Source of the DNA: DATJPW01 sp963752855
Lineage (GTDB): Bacteria; Desulfobacterota; Desulfomonilia; Desulfomonilales; Desulfomonilaceae
Assembly: GCA_963752855.1 (NCBI GenBank)
Contig: CAVVZX010000008.1
Span: 79,102 to 143,101 of the forward strand
Direction: 5' to 3'
DNA length: 64,000 bases
The notes under the pieces are model-generated. The model searched no databases and was not told the DNA's origin. It saw only the letters and a list, made by a program, of their open reading frames with translations. The translations under genes were made by a program, and so were the position numbers. The stretch's first letter is position 1, and each line of letters begins with the position of its first letter. Positions 53,641-63,714 of this stretch are shown here, piece after piece.

Positions 53641-54957
53641 CTATTCCTTCGCCAATATCTTCGGAATATTCGACGATCCTCGATAAACCCCCTTGTGATA
53701 AATTTGATTGTAAGCCTCAGTGCCAAGAATATCCATCGGCGAGAGGCTGAGGTTTTTGTCAATTTTGCTGTACAGCGCCGTCTTTTGCTCAGAGTCGGTC
53801 GGGATCGCATTATTATCCACCAGCATTTTTGCGACCCAATTAGCCGCCAGGAAATGGCCCAGCGGGCTCCAATGGGCATCACAAACGTACCAAAAATATG
53901 GGTCTTTCAAATCAAATTTGACTCGATAATCATCAAAATACGAAGCCAAGTTCAAGACACCGATGTCGTGTTGCTTGCCGATGGCCGCCAGCCTCTTTTC
54001 CGCCAGAAGCGGGTCAAAGTCCTCCGGCGGTTTGGCCAATCCTGTCGCTTCCTTAAAGGATTTCTTCCAGTCAGGCGCTACGGCGAAGTACTCGGGAACG
54101 GTCACGATGAACAGCTTGCCGCCGGCGGATTTTACTTCCGAGTTTAGTTGGAGTATCGCTTCGGTGGTAATTTTCCAGCCTTCCTCCCAAGGTTTTTTGA
54201 GAGAATCAGGCGGGTCTTCCCTGAAAGTGTTGTAGAGAAACGGCATTTCTCCGTCTCTGTACTTGTTCCAGAGGTCAAATTTCAGCGCTCTGTATCCCAG
54301 AAGGCAAAGTCTGCAATTTTGTCGCAAAAACCGTTTCAACCGATTTTGACCACGGACGTGGTCGTTCTGATCGAAACTGGTATTCCAGACGACTTTGTTC
54401 TCGGATACATAACCGCACGGCCCTGATATGGGCTCGCCATACATACGTGTAAGTTCACAAGAATTGTCTTTGACATCATTTCCCGGGAAGAAGAACAGGA
54501 GCGTAATTTGAGGGCGCAGAGTCTTCAGGAAGGTCTTGTACGCAAAAAGCTCATGCGTTGTGCCGTAGCTATTGATCCCTGCGTTCAGAGTGCGACGGTC
54601 GAGCAGCTTCGAGAGTATGGAAGCCGTGTTCAAATCAACCGGCGTTTCAATGGCTTCCATAAAGGAATCGCCCAAAATCGCTATCTTGAAATCATTGCCC
54701 GGTTGGAATTCCTTGTCTCTGAAGCCCTGAGAATTGTATTTGATTCCGGATATGCTGTAACAGGTGTTCCGAAATGAAGCAGTGGAACTGGGCTCTCGAG
54801 TGAATCCCACAATGTCATTGGCTTTAAGCGGTATTCTGACGTAAGCCCCTTCAGCCGGAAACACTCTCAATAGTCCTTCGGCCAACAGCACCGCAATTAC
54901 AAGCCCTACAAAAATGGCCAAGATCGTTTTGAGAAATTCTGCCGGACGTCCCCCCAT
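53641..54957 (-). CDS. Membrane-anchored SGNH/AlgX-like hydrolase
   Basis: A 438-residue protein. ATG 54957 is followed by an N-terminal membrane segment (ILAIFVGLVIAVLLAEGLLR). SGNH block I is IAILGDSFMEAIE, block III near FFFPGNDVKDN, and the catalytic Asp/His region is CDAHWSPLGHFLAANWV. The pattern is common in AlgJ/AlgX-like O-acetyltransferases and GDSL hydrolases acting on cell-surface sugars. Frame intact. It has no operon partner. Confidence 0.75.
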   Translation of the reverse strand: MGGRPAEFLKTILAIFVGLVIAVLLAEGLLRVFPAEGAYVRIPLKANDIVGFTREPSSTASFRNTCYSISGIKYNSQGFRDKEFQPGNDFKIAILGDSFMEAIETPVDLNTASILSKLLDRRTLNAGINSYGTTHELFAYKTFLKTLRPQITLLFFFPGNDVKDNSCELTRMYGEPISGPCGYVSENKVVWNTSFDQNDHVRGQNRLKRFLRQNCRLCLLGYRALKFDLWNKYRDGEMPFLYNTFREDPPDSLKKPWEEGWKITTEAILQLNSEVKSAGGKLFIVTVPEYFAVAPDWKKSFKEATGLAKPPEDFDPLLAEKRLAAIGKQHDIGVLNLASYFDDYRVKFDLKDPYFWYVCDAHWSPLGHFLAANWVAKMLVDNNAIPTDSEQKTALYSKIDKNLSLSPMDILGTEAYNQIYHKGVYRGSSNIPKILAKE

Positions 54958-55163
54958 TTGCAATGTCCCTCTCGGATATTATTTGCGATTGCCTGCCAAT
55001 TTGATCGAATTACCATGCGTAAAATGTGTTGATCGTAATCCAACTAAAGAGGATCTGTACTTCCGTCAATATAATGCCTGATTTTGAGGACATCTTGCAA
55101 GCGCGGCTTTCGTGTGCCATAAGTGGGCCATAGGAGATGCAAATCTAAAGAAAAGAGGTCAAT

Positions 55164-55430
55164 ATGCTGACTGCTTACATCAATGCCGCTCTGCGCAAAG
55201 CCCACTATGAGATATTGCCGGACGGCGAAGGGTATTTTGGCGCTATTGAAGGACTCCAAGGAGTATGGGCCCAGGCGGACACACTGGAAGGGTGTCGCGA
55301 AGAATTGCGTGAGGTCTTGGAAGAGTGGATCATTCTTGGGCTCAAGATGAGACATCCTATCCTGGCTATTGAAGAGATTGAGGTGACACGGCAAGACGGG
55401 AGAGACGAATGTATATCGAATATGCAGTAG
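55164..55430 (+). CDS. HicB-like antitoxin-type protein 1
   Basis: An 88-residue protein, AAAAGAGG before ATG 55164. It has the HicB strand-helix fold (YINAALRKAHYEILPDGEGY, FGAIEGLQGVWAQADTLEGC) without an obvious toxin partner; the 3' end overlaps the next small gene by 22 bases. This subfamily often comes as pairs of type II-like small proteins, role unresolved. Confidence 0.6.
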   Translation: MLTAYINAALRKAHYEILPDGEGYFGAIEGLQGVWAQADTLEGCREELREVLEEWIILGLKMRHPILAIEEIEVTRQDGRDECISNMQ

Positions 55431-55735
55431 ATTTTTGGAAGGAAGGGAATCAAGTCGTGGGCCACGCTATGCCCATTGACGTTATGAGCTGCGGTTATAC
55501 CGAGAAGGAGGCCGAAGAGGCGCTTGATGAGGCTGTAAGGTTTTTTGTCGATAGAGCCCAGGAGATGGGCGCCCTGGAGGAAATTCTGGCTGAATGCGGA
55601 TACGGGGGTTCCGGGGAGGGAGTCCCGAAGGGACCGCCCAACAGTAGCCACGGGTGCAAACCCGTGGGGCAGCGGCCAAGACAATTTCAAAGAGGCCGGA
55701 CCCTGAAGGGGTCCACCATTCCGCGCCCTATCTGA
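55409..55735 (+). CDS. HicB-like antitoxin-type protein 2, C-terminus overwritten by REP
   Basis: Frame begins MYIEYAVDFWKEGNQVVGHA, then DVMSCGYTEKEAEEALDEAV (HicB-like). At about residue 75 (GYGGSGEG) sequence changes into the REP element at 55637, so the last 30 or so residues are repeat-derived and end at 55735 inside the REP-flanked transposase region. The native tail of the protein has probably been lost. Confidence 0.55.
   Translation: MYIEYAVDFWKEGNQVVGHAMPIDVMSCGYTEKEAEEALDEAVRFFVDRAQEMGALEEILAECGYGGSGEGVPKGPPNSSHGCKPVGQRPRQFQRGRTLKGSTIPRPI
55637..55667. repeat. REP palindrome, left of the transposase
   Basis: CCCAACAGTAGCCACGGGTG... with inner stem CCACGGGT / ACCCGTGG. Its exact mirror-image partner lies at 56250-56280. 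Confidence 0.75.
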
Positions 55736-56180
55736 GAAGGGTACTTTTCGTCGAACTCAATACCTGCTTCAATGAGAAGACTTCTCAATTCATCTGCAAA
55801 GGAAACTCTTGTATGGTGCTGCTCGTGGTCTTTGATGTATTGGATCAGGCGTTCCTTGTCCTGCTTCGAATGCGTGAACGCACCGTATCCGGCTTGCCAG
55901 CCGGGAAACCCGGGAAAGACAGCTGTTTGTTTTGATCCAACGGGACGAGGAAACTTTGATCTCCTTCACAAAATCCGCCAACGACCGCGCTGGGTGCAAA
56001 CCGGTTAAGATGTGCACATGATCCAAAGTGCCGTTAACGCGGTACAGGCGGCTGTCCCTGGAGCTGATCAGACCCCAGATATATCGAAACATGGCTTCCT
56101 TCCCTGCGGCGGACGAGTGCCGGTTCTCTGCCCTTGGTAGAGAAAACGATGTGGTAGAGAATCTGTGTGTAGGTTGACAT
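55687..56180 (-). mobile_element. REP-associated tyrosine transposase (RAYT), frameshifted
   Basis: A Y1 transposase of the IS200-like/RAYT group. ATG 56180 begins STYTQILYHIVFSTKGREPA; after a shift near 56105 follow MFRYIWGLISSRDSRLYRVN and GTLDHVHILTGLHPARSLAD (with the HVH metal-binding HUH pair) and FVKEIKVSSSRWIK; after another near 55915, FPGWQAGYGAFTHSKQDKER (catalytic-Tyr region around GYGAF), then LIQYIKDHEQHHTRVSFADE and a stop at 55687-55689. Two REP palindromes flank it in inverse orientation. RAYT proteins nick and join single-stranded REP DNA. Probably inactive because of the shifts. Confidence 0.75.
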
Positions 56181-56249
56181 CGCTACGCCGCCGCCTGATG
56201 GTTGGTGGACCCCGCCAGGGTCCTCACCGCTTGTTTTATCATAATCCTT

Positions 56250-56280
56250 CCGTGGGTTGACACCCACGGCTACTGTTGGG
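56250..56280. repeat. REP palindrome, right of the transposase
   Basis: CCGTGGGTTGACACCCACGG followed by CTACTGTTGGG, the mirror of 55637-55667. Together the pair forms an inverted REP arrangement around the transposase. Confidence 0.75.
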
Positions 56281-56407
56281 ACGCCCCTTTAGGGCTCCGT
56301 TTAGGCTGTTTCTCTTAACTAAGGACACTGCAGCGGAGCTAATGCGATAATCCATTACACAAAAAAGGGTCCCCCGAGAGCTCTTACTCTTCCTCCTCCA
56401 CTCCTTC

Positions 56408-59375
56408 TCACACTCCCAGCGGGGCCTGCCAATTCTTCTTCAATTCACGGATGTCTGCGGAGAGAACCGGAGCGCCTTTCAGGCCGATTACTTCAATTCT
56501 CGGCGTCGCTATGACCTCGCCCACTCTCGCTATAGGAAATCCTTTCAGGGTCTCTTCGAACCGATCGCTATTATCAGCGCTCACACTCACCAGGAAGCGG
56601 CACGGGCTCTCGGAGAAAAGAGCCACATCGTCACGATCCACGGCTTCGAGGTTGAGTTTCGCCAGCGAGATCTGCGCTCCCAGGCCGCCGGAAAATGCGC
56701 TCTCGGCCAAGGCCACTCCCAGGCCGCCGTCTGAAAGATCATGGCATGACGCGACCAGTCCGGCTTTGATGGCCGCGTGAAAGGCCCGATACATTTCTAT
56801 AGCTTTTACCGGGTCAATGACCTTGGGGACCTTGTTGCCTACAAAGCCCTTGGATGCAAAATACTCTGAGGCGCCGGTCTCGTCGCGGGTGATTCCCAGG
56901 ACGTAGACCAAATCGCCGGGCCTCTTGAAATCAGGCGTTACGCTGATTCTAACGTCGGGGACTATGCCCACTGCGGAAAACAGCACTGTCGGAGGTATGG
57001 AGATCTTTGTTTCGCCTATGTGGTAATCGTTTTTCATGCTGTCTTTGCCGGAAATGCACGGGATCCGATACACAGAGCTGATATCGTACAAAGCCTGATT
57101 CGCTCTCACGAGTTGAGCCAGTTTGTATTCGCCGTCCGGGGTTTTTTCCGATCGGACGGGATCGCACCAACAGAAGTTGTCCAGCCCCGCCATTCGGTCC
57201 GGGTCAGCCCCTACGGAAACGATGTTTCGCACCGCCTCATCTATGCAAGCGGCCATCATCCAGTACGTGTCGATGTCGGAATATCGGGGCGCTATGCCGC
57301 AGCCCACGGCAATCCCCCTGAATCTGTCCAGGACGGGCCGGAATACCGCAGCGTCACCCGGGCCGTCGTTGTTGACTCCAACCAGCGGCTTAATGACAGT
57401 CCCGGCCTGGACTTCGTGATCGTACTGCCGAATCAAACGCTCTTTGGAGCATATGTTCCATCGACCCATCAATTCCAATAAGTCCTGTGTCAGATCGGTA
57501 GCGGGCTCAAACGACGGCTCATCATAGGCCGGCGGTTCCCATCGGGCCGTGAGACGCATCCGGGGCAGGCCTTCGTGCAGAAAATCGAGAGGCAAAAGAG
57601 CGACAGTTTTGTCTTCCCACATCACGGTAAACAGCCCGTCGTCGGTGAACTCGCCAAGGTCCGTGGCTTCGACATCGAGAGTGGCAGCCAATGACATGAA
57701 TTCTTGCGCCTTTTCTGGGGGCACAGCGACGGTCATCCGCTCCTGGGCCTCGGAAAGCAGTATCTCCCATGGTTGAAGACCGGGATATTTGAGCGGCGCC
57801 CGGTCAAGGGCAAGTTTTGCTCCACCGGATTCACGGGCCATCTCTCCGACGGAAGAGGATAATCCACCCGCCCCATTGTCCGTTATCGAGGTATAAAGCC
57901 CCCGGTCCCTGGCTATGAGCAGGAAGTCGGTCATGCGCTTCTGCGTGATGGGGTCGCCTATCTGGACTGCGCTCACCGGTGAGCCTTCGTGTAGTTCTTC
58001 GGATGAAAACGTGGCGCCGTGAATCCCGTCTTTACCGATGCGGCCGCCGGTCATAACTATTCGGTCGCCGGGCCGGGCCTGTTTGACGTGCGCAGGCCGG
58101 CCGTTTATGCTCGACGGCATTATCCCGGCGGTCCCACAGTAAACAAGCGGTTTTCCCAAATAACGGTCGTCAAACACCACCGCTCCGTTGACCGTGGGGA
58201 TGCCGCTCTTGTTGCCGCCATGCTCGACACCCTCTCTGACACCCTCAAAAACTCGACGGGGGTGCAGAAGCCTCGGGGGGATTTTCCCTTGGAAATTCGG
58301 GCGGAGCAAAGCAGAAGACATCTGTGTTGAATATCAGTCGTGATCCCATGCCGGTGCCGAAGGGATCGCGATTCACTCCCACAATGCCGGTCAGCGCCCC
58401 GCCGTACGGGTCCAACGCCGAGGGCGAATTGTGAGTCTCCACCTTGAAAACGAGGTTCCAGTCGTCATCAAACCTTATGACTCCGGCATTGTCTTTGAAT
58501 ACGGAGAGGCAGTAATCGTTGTCCCCCAATTCCGAGCGTATTTTTTCCGTGGAGCCCTGAACGAAGGTCCTGAATAGGCTGTCTATTTGTTGGGTCCGGC
58601 CGGCTTCGTGATATTCTATCAGCGCATTAAAGATCTTGTGCTTGCAGTGTTCAGACCAGGTCTGGGCTAGGACTTCCAGCTCACAGTCCGTAATCTTGAA
58701 TCCCAATCCCGCTCCCGCACGCAACGCGAGAAACGAGCTGTCCCCGTAGTAGCTCCGGATGGCCTGCATTTCTTCCAGACTGAGAGCGAGCACACCATCC
58801 CTGCTAATTTTCATGAGCAGGTCGTCGCTTACGTTGAGATCTATTTCGCGAACTACCGCTTCGGCTCGGGAAGTCACGCGCGGGACCGCAGTCTCCCCGC
58901 GTTCATCGCCGGGCGAAAATACGGCCCAAGTCTGTATCAAATCATTTGCGAGAAGGTCTTTGGCGATCCGAGCCGATTGCTCCTCGGACACGGCGCCCAT
59001 GATGAAGTAGAGTTTACGGGTATAGATCCCTTCGTCGGGTTGAAAGCCGATGCGCAAAGTCCGCTCTACAGCCTCTCTCGCAGTTCTGCCGACATTGTCG
59101 GTCACTCCGGGACGCAACCCGACCTCAATCAAGCGGTCGAAGGGAATGTCCAAGGATTTGTCGATTGTAGCTTCTTGTATCACGGGGTCTCGAAATACCT
59201 CTTGGACTATCAGTTCGAGCTGTTCCTGCTTTAGATCGCGATCGATAATGTATGCGTCCGCGACGCGGACGTCATCGACAATTATCCCCAGATCCGATGC
59301 CAAGCGGGATTTCAATCGCCTACCCGCCGGATCGGCAAGGGACTGCTTTAAACAAACTTCAATTCTGTGCGCCAT
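56408..59375 (-). CDS. purL: Phosphoribosylformylglycinamidine synthase, PurS-PurL fusion, one frameshift
   Basis: Catalyses the ATP- and glutamine-dependent amidation of FGAR to FGAM in purine synthesis. ATG 59375 (MAHRIEVCLKQSLADPAGRR) opens two PurS-like halves, then the PurL body: WSEHCKHKIFNALIEYHEAG (His and metal region), FKVETHNSPSALDPYGGALT and, after a frame change near 58290-58320, PPRLLHPRRVFEGVREGVEH, GPGDAAVFRPVLDR and GVALAESAFSGGLGAQISLA. Total about 990 residues, as in the PurSL fusion lacking the glutaminase domain (PurQ is separate). The single frameshift in an otherwise complete housekeeping gene looks like a sequencing error. Confidence 0.9.
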
Positions 59376-59784
59376 GACGTGTTCCTAATGGGGCAATTTT
59401 TGAAAGCCTTTCCGGGGGAACCCTTTCAAAGTCCCCCTTTTCTAAAAGGGGGATTAGGGGGATTTTCACCGGCCGGATGAAAATTCGTCAAATCCCCCCG
59501 TACCCCCCTTTAGCAAAGGGGGGATAAAGAGGGATTTTTGCGGGGCGTATGCAAGGAATTTTCCCCCGGACCCCTTCCCATAAACTCTAACATTGTATTC
59601 CATTGATGAGCAAGCGCTGGTTTGTAAGGAGAATGACGATTCAGTTACGCGAGGAATGACAACCGGCGGTGGAGAGATAGGACTGTGTGGGGCAGGCTTT
59701 CCAGCCTGCCGGTCAGAACTGTCAATCATGGCAGGCTGGAAAGCCTGCCCCACGAAAACAGTGAATACTTACTGAGGCCGATCC
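59376..59784. repeat. Repeat cluster upstream of purL
   Basis: Two CCCCCTTTTCTAAAAGGGGG-type palindromes (about 59434-59525), a half hairpin element, and GGGGCAGGCTTTCCAGCCTG / GGCAGGCTGGAAAGCCTGCC at 59689-59750. No gene. Confidence 0.7.
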
Positions 59785-61069
59785 TTATTCCCGAGTTTCT
59801 CGAAGACACTGCTGGAGTATCTCTTTCTTGATCTGCTCCAGTTCGTCACGGATGGCTTCTCGGCTTCCGTGGAGAAACATCTCGTTTTTTGAGAGTCGAT
59901 CTTCGAGCACTTGAATCCGTGGCAGGACGAAGAAAATCCCGTAAGATCCAATGGCTACCAGTAGCGCCAAGTTAACGATTTGAAGTATCCAAAACCACAT
60001 GCCAGCCCCTTGATCCGATTTTCGTGCGCTCCCCGCTGACGCGGTAGCCGGCTGAGGCCGCGGCCCGGTCATCTCCGACCTCGGGCCGGGAGTCCTTGTG
60101 GCGGGGCCTGCGGACCTGAGATCTTCCTGTTCCGTGGGACTCTCCGAGGATGGTAGGACCGCTCCGGGTTTCTTCAGATCAGCGGCCACTTTTACGGGGA
60201 TCTTTCGGGTCTCTCTGATCTTATTTCCCTGGTACGCTTTGATAACGATCTCTTTGCCATCCAGTTGAGCGAGCGCCTCCGGATCGGCCTCAGGAATCAG
60301 CACAATAAAAATCCCCGAGTCCGCGGGCATGGTAAATCGTTCCCAATTCTCCGGGGGGATTTTGGTCTGCTCCAGTCTCCTTCGAATTTGGCAAACGAGA
60401 AATCCTTTACTTGGTAGTTCCACGCCGAGAATCTGGTCGAACCCGGATCGGTTATCAACGTTGAGCATTTCACCTTTTTTCAGGTTGCTCTCATCAAACA
60501 ATATGGAATTCTTGTCAACATTTATCGGAAACATCCCGGCCTGTTCCGAGTTGGACGGTTCGATCTTTTTCGACAGCGGACTCAGACGAAACCAGCGCTT
60601 GATCGTCAATTTGAACGGTAAACAGATCGGCCAGGGTCTTGTTCCTGAACAAATTAAGCTTGCTCGTATCGATAATCTTGAGCACGTTCGATTTGTTCAT
60701 GGTATCCGAAAACACTCTGGTGTTCGGATCGTATCTCGGACCCATAAAAGGAATCGCCTTGCCGGCTTTGCCACCGGTTTCCCATTGGATATTCAAGTGA
60801 GCTACATTCTTGACGAGGTTTGTAGTCTTAGGATTGAGCGTCAAAGATATGGAGTTAAACTTCTCGGCGGCATCCGTCTTCTTTATCACGACCTCTTTCT
60901 TGCCCACGTTTATCTCGACCTTGGGCACGAAATTGCCTTGGGCGTCCTTGATCCCGAATGTTTCGCAGAACGCTGCTTCAGGAACCAAAAAAGTGACGAG
61001 GAAAGCCAGAACGGATATTAGACATACCGTGGGGGGGGACCCAAATTTTATTGGTCGCGTAAAAATCAT
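59785..61069 (-). CDS. Exported protein with C-terminal membrane helix and coiled coil, one frameshift
   Basis: ATG 61069 leads a signal peptide (LISVLAFLVTFLVPEAAFCE). The soluble part has strands such as LTLNPKTTNLVKNVAHLNIQ and FSDTMNKSNVLKIIDTSKLN; near 60580 the frame changes, continuing EPSNSEQAGMFPINVDKNSI, FQGNKIRETRKIPVKVAADL-like strands, then a Pro-rich linker. A helix (MWFWILQIVNLALLVAIGSY) and a final coiled-coil (VLEDRLSKNEMFLHGSREAI, RDELEQIKKEIL) end it at 59785. About 420 residues. Family unknown; likely anchored in the inner membrane from the periplasmic side or the reverse. Confidence 0.6.
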
Positions 61070-61773
61070 GCCGACCTGTAGATAAGCGCCCTACCACAAC
61101 AGTAACGGCAGCGCCTATATTTCGGGAAGTTGTAGCAGGCAAGGGCGCCAAAAGCAATGAATAAGTTCAACCGTTCCGTTCACTGCAGAGTGCGCAGAGA
61201 ACGCAGAGATGAAAAGAGGAACAATGCGGGAGAACCGATCGTGGGGGCGGACCTGCGTGTCCGCTCATTTTGGTAGGACCGGCGTCCCTGCCGGTCATTC
61301 TCAAGTCGCAGCCAAACCCTGGATTCGTAGGAATAACGTCAAAATCCCTCCTCTATCCCCCTTTAGAAAAGGGGAGGAAGGGCGACCGCCGGTCGCCCCT
61401 ACACTCGCGTCGATATAACACTGCCGTCATGTTTGCCATTCTCCCAGCGGACATCCGCGAGGAACCGGGAACTTCTGCATCGGCATTTGTGGTTCCGCCA
61501 GCCATCTAGGAGTTTTTGGGGAGGGGTCTGGGCCACTCGGCGTGGGGCCAGTAATGCGCCGGAAATGCCACGCCGTTGATCAACATTGCACTTGCTTGAG
61601 CTTCATTTATCGCCGTGCGCGGAGCACTTTTTGCAAAAACGTCCTCCCCGGAAACTTCTTGCCTCTCCGCCCTCTCTGCGTCCTCCGCGGTGAACTCTTG
61701 CGAATAAGTTTGATCACGCTCGCGCTTTCATATAATAATCACTACATTAACTGAGAACAGGGAGAATGACTTA
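61070..61773. repeat. Long repeat cluster upstream of the aminotransferase
   Basis: Contains CACTGCAGAGTGCGCAGAGA- and CGCCCTCTCTGCGTCCTCCG-type segments, TAGGACCGGCGTCCCTGCCG, CCCCTTTAGAAAAGGGGAGG, a GGGCGACCGCCGGTCGCCC palindrome and a TTTTTGCAAAAACG hairpin with its CCATCTAGGAGTTTT tail in reverse orientation. GGGAGAATG is the ribosome-binding site before ATG 61774. No gene. Confidence 0.7.
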
Positions 61774-62940
61774 ATGACGCTTGGCGCTGCTCCGCTTTCT
61801 CGAAAATCTCAAGAAATACCGCCGTTCCTGGTCATGGATGTGCTGGAACGGGCTATGGAAATAGCCGAGGCCGGTGAAGAGATTATACATCTCGAAGTGG
61901 GTGAGCCGGATTTCGACACGCCCGAGAACATTATCGAAGTCGCCGCTGAAGCCATGCGGGCCGGCAAGACCCATTACACTCCGAGTATCGGCTCGGCCGA
62001 TCTTCGACGGGCCATATCGGACCATTATTCAAAGACTTACGGCGTTGAAGTGGACCCACAATGCGTCGTGGTAACCTCAGGATCGTCGCCTGCAATATTG
62101 CTCGTCCTGGCCGCATTACTGGATCCCGGCTGCGAAATCATTGTTTCTGACCCTCATTATGCCTGTTATCCGAATTTTGTCCGTTTCCTGGACGGCGAGC
62201 CGGTATTCGTGGACATTCAGGCCCATGACGGATTTCAGATCAATCCGGATGATGTCGCTCGGGCGGTCACCGAGAAGACCCGCGGGGTCCTGATCAATTC
62301 GCCCTCCAATCCGACCGGCGTGGTGATGGAACCCGACAGGATGAAGGAACTCGCAAAATTGGATATTCCCATCATATCGGACGAGATCTATCACGGACTC
62401 GTGTACGAGGGGAAGGAACACTCAATTCTTGAGTTCACCAACAATGCCTTTGTGCTCAACGGTTTCTCGAAACTGTACGCCATGACCGGTTGGCGATTGG
62501 GCTATCTCATAGCGCCTCCGCAATACATTCGAGCCATACAGAAAATGGCCCAGAATTTTTTCATCAGCGCATCGGATTTTGTTCAATGCGCGGGAGTGGA
62601 AGCGCTGACCAATTCTTCGCAACACACGGCCAGGATGCGTGACATATTCAATCAGCGGCGCCTGGCGATGCTTCCAAGGCTCAAAGAGATGGGATTCAAG
62701 ATCGAAGTAGACCCCACCGCGGCTTTTTATATCCTCGCGGACGCCAGGCGGTTTTCTTCGGATTCGTATCGTTTTGCATTTGAAATTCTTGAAGAATCAG
62801 GCGTGGGCGTGGCCCCTGGTATTGATTTCGGGAATAATGCCGAAGGGTTTATCAGGTTCTCTTACACCAATTCCATTGAGAACATCCTGGCGGGACTGGA
62901 CAGAATCGAGCTTTATCTGAAACGAAGATTCGGGCCGTAA
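61774..62940 (+). CDS. Aminotransferase class I/II (aspartate/alanine type)
   Basis: A 388-residue PLP enzyme of fold type I. Cofactor and substrate motifs: GEPDFDTPENI, HYTPSIGSADLR, NSPSNPTGVVMEPDRM (Asn and Pro of the PLP-binding loop), ISDEIYHGLVY (Asp and Tyr), and the PLP Lys in NGFSKLYAMTGWRLGYL. It would move an amino group between an amino acid and 2-oxoglutarate or pyruvate; the exact substrate cannot be read. ATG 61774 follows GGGAGAATG. Downstream rsmE begins 9 bases after the stop. Confidence 0.92.
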   Translation: MTLGAAPLSRKSQEIPPFLVMDVLERAMEIAEAGEEIIHLEVGEPDFDTPENIIEVAAEAMRAGKTHYTPSIGSADLRRAISDHYSKTYGVEVDPQCVVVTSGSSPAILLVLAALLDPGCEIIVSDPHYACYPNFVRFLDGEPVFVDIQAHDGFQINPDDVARAVTEKTRGVLINSPSNPTGVVMEPDRMKELAKLDIPIISDEIYHGLVYEGKEHSILEFTNNAFVLNGFSKLYAMTGWRLGYLIAPPQYIRAIQKMAQNFFISASDFVQCAGVEALTNSSQHTARMRDIFNQRRLAMLPRLKEMGFKIEVDPTAAFYILADARRFSSDSYRFAFEILEESGVGVAPGIDFGNNAEGFIRFSYTNSIENILAGLDRIELYLKRRFGP

Positions 62941-62948
62941 GGCGCCCC

Positions 62949-63708
62949 ATGAAACTCAGACGAATATTCGTATTGCCTGAAGAATTCACTCCTGAGGGGA
63001 TAAAGTTCTCCAAGCAGGCTACGAAGTACCTCACACAGGTCCTGCGGCTGAAAGCAGGCGACGAGATTGAGGTGTTTGACGGGCGTCAAAAATACCTCGT
63101 GCGTCTCGTGGCCGCGAGCGAAGGACACATTCACGGCTCGATCATCGAATCCGGCCTCGTGGAAAAACCGACCCGGTTCGAGGTTGTGCTGGCATTCTCG
63201 TGCGTGCGACCCGGACCGGTGGAGGAGATCCTCAGACATGCCACGGAGCTTGGGTATCTCGGCTCGTGCCTCTCATCAGTCATCGGACAACCCGCCGACC
63301 CGCGGAGCGCAAAGAGCGCTGGGTTTCTATTATCAGCGCCGCCGCGGCTCAATCCGGACGCAGCGACCTGCCCGATTTGGCTGACGTCACGACTCTGGCC
63401 GAATTCATAGAAGAGGCAGAGGCTCCGCGACTCAGCTCATTCTCTCGATGGACCCCAAGGCGCGGCCGTTGCTCTCGCTGCTGGAAGAGTTAACTCCGCG
63501 AGAAGTCATAATTCTGGTAGGGCCGGAGGGTGGCTTCGATCCTTCTGAACAGGCCGAAGCCGTCGCCGGAGGGTTCGTCCCGGTCAGCCTTGGAAAATCC
63601 ACACTCCGAACGGAAACCGCTGCGATATCCGCCGTGAGCATGGCCATGATGTGGAACGAATGGTTCCAACACCGTGAGGCTATGAATGCAGAGAGGTCGG
63701 AGAGATGA
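62949..63708 (+). CDS. rsmE: 16S rRNA m3U1498 methyltransferase, two frameshifts
   Basis: Methylates U1498 (E. coli numbering) of 16S rRNA. ATG 62949 reads MKLRRIFVLPEEFTPEGIKF and the N-terminal OB-like part; near 63250 the SPOUT domain continues in another frame (RLVPLISHRTTRRPAERKER), and after a second change near 63440 in a third (VIILVGPEGGFDPSEQAEAV, SLGKSTLRTETAAISAVSM), which is the knotted AdoMet-binding site. Total about 250 residues, the family size. A broken housekeeping gene again suggests base-call errors. Confidence 0.88.
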
Positions 63709-63714
63709 GGAGAG

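Noticed and set aside
55044..55394. 116-codon minus-strand frame opposite the HicB-like gene
   Set aside because: Shadow of the plus-strand gene, which has a ribosome-binding site and family features.
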